From the NCBI GenBank assembly GCA_934502905.1, contig CAKSVK010000059.1, positions 1 to 19,128 on the forward strand: DNA of 19,128 nt, read 5' to 3'. The notes under the pieces were generated by a model. That model ran no database searches and was not told the DNA's origin. It saw nothing but the letters and a program-made list of their open reading frames with translations. A program made the translations under genes and the position numbers. Below, one piece after another: positions 7,085-13,213 of this stretch. The DNA comes from an uncultured Chitinophagaceae bacterium (GTDB lineage: Bacteria > Bacteroidota > Bacteroidia > Chitinophagales > Chitinophagaceae). Numbering within the stretch: position 1 is the stretch's first letter; every line of letters starts with the position of its first letter.

Positions 7085-7770
7085 AATTTCAAAGTATTAT
7101 TGTAGAAGACCTGCAGGTATCGGCGGACTTCCTGAGAAGATTTTGCGAAAAGTCCGGCGTAGTGGATGTCAACAATCATTTTCTGAACGCGGAAGATGCA
7201 TTAAGTTACCTGAAGGACAATGTGGTTGACCTCATATTCCTGGATGTAGAAATGCCGGGAGCCAGCGGGTTCGAACTACTGGATCAATTGTTGTACTCTC
7301 CCCAGGTTATCCTTACCACCTCCAAAGTAGAATACGCATATGATGCGTTTCAATATAACGTGACCGACTACCTGAAGAAACCGTTTACCTATCAGCGGTT
7401 CCTCGAATCCATTCAGAAAGTCGGCAAAAAGTCAGAGCAGCAGAACGGCAACTCCGACCAGGACCATATGTTCATCAAATCTGACGGAAAGCTGATCAGG
7501 CTGCACAATGATGATATCCTCTTTATTGAAAGCATGGGTGATTATGTAAAATTCATTACGCCTGCAAAAAAATATATTACGCACAATACTATTAAAAACC
7601 TGGAAACGAAAGTGAATCCGCAGGTGTTCATGAAGGTACACCGTTCTTACATTGTGAACTTTACCAAGATAAACGACATCCAGGAAAATACCCTGTTCAT
7701 CAACGGTAATATGATCCCCATCAGCAAAACCCATAAATCCGGGGTCATGCAAAAAATCAATATATTATAA
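7081..7770 (+). CDS. LytTR-family response regulator
   Basis: This 229-aa DNA-binding response regulator is probably the output of the adjacent phosphorelay. The receiver domain spans about 3-115: Glu9-Asp10, phosphoacceptor Asp55 in FLDVEMP, Thr near 80 and Lys100-Pro101. A LytTR DNA-binding domain fills about 128-229, with the typical blocks ILFIESMGDYVKF and FMKVHRSYIVN. The start at 7081 overlaps the Hpt stop by four bases (ATGA). An in-frame ATG at 7075 is an alternative that adds two residues. A strong terminator follows at 7791. Targets are unknown, and I could not define a LytTR binding site in the 74-bp divergent region. Confidence 0.94.
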   Translation: MKFQSIIVEDLQVSADFLRRFCEKSGVVDVNNHFLNAEDALSYLKDNVVDLIFLDVEMPGASGFELLDQLLYSPQVILTTSKVEYAYDAFQYNVTDYLKKPFTYQRFLESIQKVGKKSEQQNGNSDQDHMFIKSDGKLIRLHNDDILFIESMGDYVKFITPAKKYITHNTIKNLETKVNPQVFMKVHRSYIVNFTKINDIQENTLFINGNMIPISKTHKSGVMQKINIL

Positions 7771-7790
7771 ATTTTATAAGAGATTGTTGG

Positions 7791-7815
7791 AACGGGCTGC
7801 ATGCCCGTTTTTTTA
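7791..7815 (+). terminator. Intrinsic terminator after the LytTR regulator gene
   Basis: Arms AACGGGC (7791-7797) and GCCCGTT (7803-7809) form a 7-bp stem around the loop TGCAT, followed by a T-tract interrupted by one A. It lies 20 nt past the regulator's stop codon. Confidence 0.85.
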
Positions 7816-7849
7816 TTTATGCTCTTCTATGATTCAAAACGGGGCTGAA

Positions 7850-7910
7850 GGTTGCGTGGGGACACGCAACCGGGCGGTCCGCTGCCACGGTATGTGTCTC
7901 CACGCGCCGT
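7850..7910 (+). repeat. Paired-hairpin intergenic repeat, copy 2
   Basis: Hairpin A (7850-7871) has arms GGTTGCGTG and CACGCAACC around the tetraloop GGGA, 9 bp. After a 15-nt spacer, hairpin B (7887-7910) has arms ACGGTATGTG and CACGCGCCGT around TCTC. Its 10-bp stem has two T-G wobbles and one A-C mismatch on the plus strand. On the minus strand those wobbles become mismatches, so an RNA made from the plus strand would fold better. The element lies between two genes that converge, past the terminator at 7791. Hairpin A's arms share GTTGCGTG and CACGCAAC with copy 3. Confidence 0.85.
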
Positions 7911-8108
7911 TAACGTCATCCCGGATGGAACAGGAAAAAAATTGATGGTTCAGGGATAGCTGGTTGCTGATTGGGGGACGACTATATCAGAAATCTTCCA
8001 ATCAAAATCAGCAATAAAAAACACCACACCGTCATCTTTCTATTTGATTGAGGGACTCTGACAACCAATCCGGCTGATCTGTTATATCTTTTTGTTCCGC
8101 ACGTTCTT
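7911..8108. other. Remainder of convergent intergenic region
   Basis: I see no gene in this stretch. It contains a 9-bp inverted repeat, TTGCTGATT (7964-7972) and AATCAGCAA (8006-8014), with a 33-nt loop and no T-run in the right place. No clear intrinsic terminator for the L,D-transpeptidase gene ending at 8109 was found. Confidence 0.4.
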
Positions 8109-9707
8109 TTATTCTCCTTTAAACATCAGCTTTTCCATCTTCGCATCATGTCCGTAAACATCATTCCTGAAGTTGAGCTGCCCTTTTGAATCCACCCATG
8201 CAGTAAAGTAACCGATAAACACCGGGATGGGCTGCTTCAGCGTTACGGTTCTTTCTTTATTTCCCAGCATTGCTTTGCGAATGGCGTCCTGCGTCCATGT
8301 GCTGTCGTTCCTGAGTAAAAAACGGGCCAGCCATTCCGGCTCAGCCAAACGGATGCAACCATGACTGAATGCCCTCCTGGTTTCCCCAAACAAGCTCCGG
8401 GCAGGCGTGTCGTGCATATAGATATTGTAATTGTTGGGAAACAGGAACTTCACCCTGCCCAGCGAATTATTGGGTCCCGGTTTCTGCCGCACAACGGGAA
8501 TATTACCGGCATAACCGGTAATTTCCATATTATGCGCTTTGATATAACCCGGATTACGTTGTATGCCCGGCATGATCTCATTTTTGACAATACTTGCCGG
8601 CACATTCCAGTATGGACTGAATACCACGTATTTGAGATCACCACTGAAAATAACTGTATTGTGCTGCCCGGAACCCACCACAACATCCATATGCCGGATG
8701 GGAACCGCATTTTCAAAAATATGCAGCTTAAACTCAGGGATATTTACCAGCAGGTAATCTCCCCTGATATCTTCCGGAACCCAACGCATCCTTTCCAGGT
8801 TGATCAGCATCTGCCTTATTCTTTGCTCCACCGGCTTGTTGAGTTCTTTGACCATAGATTCCCCTATCACACCATCCGTCGTAAGTCCATAACGATACTG
8901 GAAACGCTTCACCGCCTCCGTAAGGGAATCTGTAAACAATGACGAGGAATCTTGCAGGGTAAAATCACCGGTATAAGAAAGTCGCTTTTTTATCTCTGTG
9001 ATCACCGTTGCAGTATCTCCCTGCCGCATGCTTTTCTTTTCCAGCTTCACAGGCCTCCACCCACCCAGCTTTTCTACCTGGTAATACTGTATCAATGCTG
9101 CCTTCAACCGTTTATAATAAGCATTCAGCGGCTCATATGCCTCGCCGCTTCCTTTCATCAGTGAATCAAGCGCAGCAACCACATCAATTTTCTTACGGGG
9201 AATATACCATTTCAGGCTGCTTACATCCAGGCTGGTGTCTCCCGCAAATGCCTTTTCTGCAAACCTGAAAAACTGCGCCGTGAGCATCAGCTCTGCATTC
9301 AGCCTGTCGCTGTCGCTTATGCGAAACTTTGTAACACCCTGGCTAACGGTATCGAGTAGCGGCTTCAGCAAAGGGTTTTGGAGACTGGAATCTTTAGAAT
9401 AAGAAATATAGTCACTTTGACGGTTCAAAAAATTCAGTGCCTGCTCAGTCAGCCCGTCGGGAACAAACCAGGCATACTGATAGTTACGGGTATTATAGAA
9501 GCTGCGGAACTGGTTGGCGAACGTTTCATTGAATGTATGTGCCGACACAAAATGCTCGAGGGACAGGCTATCCAGGAATAGCTCCGAATACGCGTTTTCC
9601 ACCGTTATTGTCGTATCTCTTTCCTCCACCGGGGGAGCAGCCGGCTGATCGCCGGGATTACAAGAAAACAGAAGAGTTATACAAACCCAAATACTGATAT
9701 GCCGCAT
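8109..9707 (-). CDS. L,D-transpeptidase lipoprotein, YcbB-like
   Basis: This 532-aa enzyme should make 3-3 cross-links in peptidoglycan or attach groups to it, on the periplasmic side. A lipoprotein signal with lipobox LFSC places the lipidated Cys at 16. A scaffold region covers about 40-225, a peptidoglycan-binding repeat about 229-290 and the YkuD catalytic domain about 315-500. His432 in YMHDTP and SHGCIRL at 448-454, with nucleophile Cys451, are intact. The domain order matches the E. coli YcbB (LdtD) type. The residues after Cys16 (Asn-Pro-Gly-Asp) lack the Lys-Lys of the other lipoproteins in the window, which fits a periplasm-facing location. It lies 36 nt after the dipeptidase gene, probably in the same transcript. 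The start is the ATG at 9707. Confidence 0.93.
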   Translation of the reverse strand: MRHISIWVCITLLFSCNPGDQPAAPPVEERDTTITVENAYSELFLDSLSLEHFVSAHTFNETFANQFRSFYNTRNYQYAWFVPDGLTEQALNFLNRQSDYISYSKDSSLQNPLLKPLLDTVSQGVTKFRISDSDRLNAELMLTAQFFRFAEKAFAGDTSLDVSSLKWYIPRKKIDVVAALDSLMKGSGEAYEPLNAYYKRLKAALIQYYQVEKLGGWRPVKLEKKSMRQGDTATVITEIKKRLSYTGDFTLQDSSSLFTDSLTEAVKRFQYRYGLTTDGVIGESMVKELNKPVEQRIRQMLINLERMRWVPEDIRGDYLLVNIPEFKLHIFENAVPIRHMDVVVGSGQHNTVIFSGDLKYVVFSPYWNVPASIVKNEIMPGIQRNPGYIKAHNMEITGYAGNIPVVRQKPGPNNSLGRVKFLFPNNYNIYMHDTPARSLFGETRRAFSHGCIRLAEPEWLARFLLRNDSTWTQDAIRKAMLGNKERTVTLKQPIPVFIGYFTAWVDSKGQLNFRNDVYGHDAKMEKLMFKGE

Positions 9708-9743
9708 ATATGAAAGAATTGAGGTGCCGGCAACCGGTTCCGG

Positions 9744-10817
9744 TTATGCGTCGGGAAGCGCCCTGTTCATGATCCGCAACCAGTTACCATGCATAAAACG
9801 TTCAATATCTTCCTGCTTATATCCTCTTCCGGATAAAATTTTTGAAAAATGTTGCAGATCGGCAATCGTGTCAAGATCATATGGAGATTGCTCTTTTCCG
9901 AATGCGCCGTCCAGGTCGCTGCCAATACCCACGTGCTTCGTATTACCCGCCAACTGGCAGATATGATCCACATGATCTGCAGCTCTTTCCAGGCCGCACT
10001 TCATCTTCAACGGATCCGACTTACCCCGCTCCCAGCCCGGAACGATCATCCAGGCATCCAGCGCACAGCCGATCACCGCATCCCGTTCCAGCAATGCCTT
10101 TATCATGTCATCGCTGAACTGACGGTTATGATCTACCAGCGCCCGGCAGTTGTTGTGACTTGCCCACACCGGTCCATGGAATATGTCAAGTGCATCCCAA
10201 AACGCATCGTCACATAAATGAGTAGCGTCCAGGATCATGTTCAGCCTGTCCATTTCCTTCAACAGCGCAATGCCATCTTTGTTCAGACGCCCGGTGGCAT
10301 CGGTGCCATTGGCATACCTGCCGGGACCGTAATGAGCAGGCCCTATAGCCCTGAGTCCATAGTTATGAGCTACATGCAGGTTGTCAAGCGTTACAAGAGA
10401 ATCTGCTCCTTCCAGGCTCAAAATATAGCCGATCATTTTTTTCTCCTGGGTATCTGTCAGCCAGTAATCTACATGATCCTTCAGCTCCCGCTTATTCCGT
10501 ATCATCTTCAGCTCACCATCTGCTTCCATTGCCTTATACCAGGCAAGCTGCGCCTGGGTCTGCGCCCAGGCCTGTTCCGGCGAATGCCAGCCCGGTAAAG
10601 GATTGCCCGGCGCAACATACCGCGCTATTTGTGTAGCCACCACCAGTCCTATATTACCTTTCCGCAGCTCGGGAAAGCAAACGGTTCCCAACCCGCGATC
10701 AGGCTTATCCGTGAGTCCCTTTTCCGAAGCCCTTATCGTCGCAACGGGTTTTCTGACATCACGGTTCCATTCCATGGCATTCATGCTGATATCCAGGTGG
10801 GCGTCTATAATGAACAT
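9744..10817 (-). CDS. Membrane-dipeptidase family zinc peptidase (M19)
   Basis: This 357-aa protein belongs to the renal-dipeptidase family, zinc enzymes that cut dipeptides including ones with a D-residue. Metal-ligand and active-site positions are visible: His7-x-Asp9, Glu136 in LEGAD, His200, His221 and Asp301 in GIGSDLDG. The length is normal for bacterial members. There is no signal peptide at the ATG at 10817, so it is probably cytosolic, suited to degrading peptides recovered from the cell wall. It starts 19 nt after the PHA-type gene and is followed 36 nt later by the L,D-transpeptidase gene, so a cell-wall role is plausible. Substrate specificity cannot be read from the sequence. Confidence 0.92.
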   Translation of the reverse strand: MFIIDAHLDISMNAMEWNRDVRKPVATIRASEKGLTDKPDRGLGTVCFPELRKGNIGLVVATQIARYVAPGNPLPGWHSPEQAWAQTQAQLAWYKAMEADGELKMIRNKRELKDHVDYWLTDTQEKKMIGYILSLEGADSLVTLDNLHVAHNYGLRAIGPAHYGPGRYANGTDATGRLNKDGIALLKEMDRLNMILDATHLCDDAFWDALDIFHGPVWASHNNCRALVDHNRQFSDDMIKALLERDAVIGCALDAWMIVPGWERGKSDPLKMKCGLERAADHVDHICQLAGNTKHVGIGSDLDGAFGKEQSPYDLDTIADLQHFSKILSGRGYKQEDIERFMHGNWLRIMNRALPDA

Positions 10818-10836
10818 AGTGCGGGAAGAGAGGATT

Positions 10837-11133
10837 TTATCTGGCTAATATTTTTTTTGCTTCTTCTTCTATCAATGTTTTGATCTGCCCTTTGAACATG
10901 GAAGCAAACATTGGAATTTCCAGCTCAATTTCCACAAGCTTATCATCCACATTTATATAACCATTGGTAGATAAAGGTCCCATTGTAATGTTAAAGTCAT
11001 TCCGGTAGTCAGTCCAGCTTTCATTTACCTCTTTCACCTGACCTGAATATTTCTCCTTCAATTCTGCAAGCAGGTTTTTGATCTTGTCCCTGGCTTCATC
11101 CCTGGAATGTTCGTGTGGCACTTCAATTTTCAT
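10837..11133 (-). CDS. Polyhydroxyalkanoic acid system (PHA_gran_rgn-like) small protein
   Basis: This 98-aa soluble protein opens with a basic, His-containing segment and an amphipathic helix at about 9-33. A beta-rich middle follows (about 40-73), then a helix (about 77-96) ending in Lys-Lys. The pattern resembles the family annotated as polyhydroxyalkanoic acid system proteins (PF09650). The family name does not prove a storage-polymer role, and no PHA synthase is in the window. It is the first gene of a probable three-gene unit, with the dipeptidase gene 19 nt downstream, and a good promoter lies just upstream. The start is the ATG at 11133. Confidence 0.75.
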   Translation of the reverse strand: MKIEVPHEHSRDEARDKIKNLLAELKEKYSGQVKEVNESWTDYRNDFNITMGPLSTNGYINVDDKLVEIELEIPMFASMFKGQIKTLIEEEAKKILAR

Positions 11134-11156
11134 ACGCTAAAAATAAAATTAAGTTA

Positions 11157-11185
11157 CAAAGCTACTATAGCTTCCCTTAAGGCAA
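11157..11185 (-). promoter_or_regulatory. Bacteroidota-type promoter for the PHA/dipeptidase/L,D-transpeptidase unit
   Basis: On the minus strand TTG (11185-11183) and TAGCTTTG (11164-11157) lie 18 nt apart, matching the -33 TTG and -7 TAnnTTTG consensus. The expected start is near 11151, giving a leader of roughly 18 nt. A 6-bp inverted repeat, AAGCTA (11159-11164) and TAGCTT (11168-11173), overlaps the -7 element. Confidence 0.55.
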
Positions 11186-11187
11186 TG

Positions 11188-11301
11188 ATTTAATTTATTA
11201 TATAATTATTTTAATATAGAAAATTAATATTTTAATTAATTTTAAATTATATAAATATTTTTATTTTAATATAATTTTATATTAATTTTATAAAATTATT
11301 A
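11188..11301. other. Extreme A/T tract
   Basis: Within these 114 bases only one (G at 11219) is not A or T, and 11220-11301 is 82 A/T bases in a row. The surrounding DNA has roughly balanced composition. The tract lies between the divergent PHA-type gene and the small basic protein gene, directly upstream of the promoter at 11157-11185. It may act as an UP-like or bent element, an unwinding region or an insertion remnant; the sequence does not decide which. Confidence 0.8.
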
Positions 11302-11387
11302 GAGAGTTATTCCGTTACCGGGAATCATGCCCGCACAATGCGCCTCGGCATTGGCTTCCGGACGGTTTGACAATCAAATATGAATGG

Positions 11388-11603
11388 ATGAAAAAGAGAA
11401 GAAAGGCAGGAGGCGGCAGGAAGAAGCTTCCCCCGGAAATGGTGAAACAGGTAATTACCCTCTTCATTGAAAAAAAATTCGTGGACGCGGCCGGCGGCCC
11501 TGACCTGTTAAAGGAGTTTTTATACAGGCAGGCTGTTTCAGATAACGCGCACCTGAACGACCAGGTTGAACAGCACCGGCAGAACAAAAAGCCGGCTCCC
11601 TGA
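11388..11603 (+). CDS. Small basic hypothetical protein, 71 aa
   Basis: The predicted protein begins with a very basic segment: eight Lys/Arg in the first 13 residues, with GGG at 8-10. Predicted helices follow at about 15-32 and 38-49, then a polar C-terminal tail. There is no signal peptide or membrane span. The basic start suggests nucleic-acid binding, but no known domain is recognised. The ATG at 11388 is preferred; a TTG at 11367 would add seven residues. A strong terminator 41 nt after the stop supports a real transcript. The lack of a recognised family and the odd A/T tract upstream keep confidence moderate. Confidence 0.5.
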   Translation: MKKRRKAGGGRKKLPPEMVKQVITLFIEKKFVDAAGGPDLLKEFLYRQAVSDNAHLNDQVEQHRQNKKPAP

Positions 11604-11644
11604 CTGCTCGTCGTTCAGTTCTCATGATTCCCCGTCCTAAAAAG

Positions 11645-11672
11645 ACCCCGGCCTTCCGGGGTTTTATTTTTT
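11645..11672. terminator. Strong, probably bidirectional terminator
   Basis: ACCCCGG (11645-11651) and CCGGGGT (11656-11662) form a 7-bp stem around CCTT. A T-rich tail follows on the plus strand (TTTTATTTTTT), and an A-run precedes the stem, giving a T-run on the minus strand. It separates the small basic gene from the convergent kinase gene ending at 11863. Confidence 0.88.
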
Positions 11673-11716
11673 ATAAATCAATGGCCCGTTGCTGTATGGA
11701 AAATGCCAGAGATAAA

Positions 11717-11773
11717 GTTGCGTGCGGACACGCAACCAGGCTCTACACCTCTGCACATGGAGACACGTGCAGA
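11717..11773 (-). repeat. Paired-hairpin intergenic repeat, copy 3
   Basis: Hairpin A (11717-11736) has arms GTTGCGTG and CACGCAAC around CGGA, 8 bp. After 13 nt, hairpin B (11750-11773) has arms TCTGCACATG and CACGTGCAGA around GAGA. Its single A-C mismatch on the plus strand becomes a G-U wobble on the minus strand, so a minus-strand RNA, such as the 3' end of the kinase transcript, folds completely. It lies in the gap between two convergent genes. Unlike copies 1 and 2, both hairpin cores here read in the same orientation. Confidence 0.82.
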
Positions 11774-11862
11774 TCAAATGCAGAGTGAATGTACCGCTAT
11801 AGTTGGTTTTTACTCTTATAACCGTGCATGCTACAAAAGCTGCACCCCTATTCTGTTCTGTC

Positions 11863-13206
11863 TCAGAAAATAAGGGAAAAGGCGGTCCCTTCTTTTTCAA
11901 CGCTTTGTACCTGGATATTACCCTTATGCATCATCATGATCTGTTTACACAAGCTTAGTCCAATGCCACTGCCGCTTTTTTTAGTGCTGAAGAACGGGAT
12001 AAATATTTTATCCAGGATATCGTCGGGAATACCATTTCCGTTGTCGATCACTTTTATTACAACCCTGTGGTTCGCTTCTGCGGCTGCCGATAAAGTAATA
12101 TGCGGCGCCTCTTTATCCTTCACCGCTTCCATAGCATTTACCAACAGGTTGATCAGCACCTGCTCTACCAGGTTGGTATCCACTTCTACCTGCAGGTCCA
12201 TATCTTTTAAAATTACGTCCAGATCGATATTTTTTTGTTCCAGCGAAGGTCCCATCAGCACCGACAGGTTCTCAAATATACCCCTGACATATACCTTATT
12301 GAGATGAAGCCTGGTGATCTTGTTAAGGTTACGATAAGTTTCTGCAAATTTCAGCAAGCCCTCGCTCCTTCTTTTAATAGTAATGATCCCCAGCTCCAGG
12401 TCCTCAACGGTCCCTTCCTTATCTTCAATATGCTCAGAAGCCATCTGCAGGCGGTTTTTCAGCGTATCGGCCAGTGAAGAAATGGGCGCCACAGAGTTCA
12501 TGATCTCATGAGTCATCACGCTCAGCAGCTTTTTCCAGGCTTCCGCTTCATTTTCGTCAAGCGCCTCATCCACGTTCTGAAATGCAATTACCTTATACAC
12601 TTTTCCATCCGTTTGAAAGGCGGTTGCCGAAAGCAATACCTTCACATTTCCTTTGGCTATTCTTACTACTTTTCCTCCTCCGGGCTTTAGCTCCACTATT
12701 TCATTATACAGATGCTGATCCCGCTTTTCCAGCGAATAAATGGTTTTCAGGTAGGGAATGCCCAGCATTTTCTTCAGCGACTCATTCATCCACCCGGTTT
12801 CACCGGTCTCATTTTCATAAGACAGTATACCGGTATCCACGAGTTCCAGGATCTGTTGCAGGTACTGGTACTGGGTTTCCCGCTCCTTGCTGATAACCTT
12901 GAATGCAGAATTAATATCGTTGAATCCCCGTCGAAGGGGTTGTAATTCTACCGGCGCTTTTTTCACGTTGAAATGCCGGGAAAAGTCACGGTAATGCACA
13001 GACTCCACAAACTGGTCCACTTCTTCCTGCGCTTTCCTGTTGAACCTGTAAAAATCTATCAGTTGCAGAACGACGACCGGAAGCAGTATTGCCAGGTAAA
13101 CAAATTGTCCTTTCAACACCGTGAATGCAGTGGCGAAAAGTGTAACGAACAACAGTAACACTCTTACCATGATCCGCCATTCTATTCTATTTAACATAGC
13201 AGCCAT
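11863..13206 (-). CDS. Sensor histidine kinase, NtrB/NtrY-like
   Basis: This 447-aa kinase has two hydrophobic spans (about 13-30 and 34-52) and a linker without a clear HAMP motif. A PAS-like segment follows at about 112-215. The phosphoacceptor motif is MTHEIMNS, with His233, followed by the NtrY-like block VAPISSLADTL. The ATPase part shows INLLVNAMEA at 352-361, DNGNGIP at 388-394 and GSGIGLSL at 412-419. The C-terminus stops directly after the last strand, with no receiver. It is encoded 7 nt after the sigma-54 response regulator gene, its evident partner. The signal is unknown. The ATG at 13206 is used; the ATG three codons later is an equally plausible start. Confidence 0.93.
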   Translation of the reverse strand: MAAMLNRIEWRIMVRVLLLFVTLFATAFTVLKGQFVYLAILLPVVVLQLIDFYRFNRKAQEEVDQFVESVHYRDFSRHFNVKKAPVELQPLRRGFNDINSAFKVISKERETQYQYLQQILELVDTGILSYENETGETGWMNESLKKMLGIPYLKTIYSLEKRDQHLYNEIVELKPGGGKVVRIAKGNVKVLLSATAFQTDGKVYKVIAFQNVDEALDENEAEAWKKLLSVMTHEIMNSVAPISSLADTLKNRLQMASEHIEDKEGTVEDLELGIITIKRRSEGLLKFAETYRNLNKITRLHLNKVYVRGIFENLSVLMGPSLEQKNIDLDVILKDMDLQVEVDTNLVEQVLINLLVNAMEAVKDKEAPHITLSAAAEANHRVVIKVIDNGNGIPDDILDKIFIPFFSTKKSGSGIGLSLCKQIMMMHKGNIQVQSVEKEGTAFSLIF

Positions 13207-13213
13207 TCATATC

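Noticed and set aside
7964..8014. 9-bp inverted repeat as a terminator for the L,D-transpeptidase gene
   Set aside because: The loop is 33 nt and there is no T-run on the correct strand next to the stem.
8361..8942. 193-codon plus-strand open frame
   Set aside because: It lies antisense inside the L,D-transpeptidase gene, opposite the catalytic region; it is a shadow frame.
9232..9243. GGTGTCTCCC within the L,D-transpeptidase gene as another hairpin core
   Set aside because: It is inside a coding sequence, with no pairing arms and no partner hairpin.
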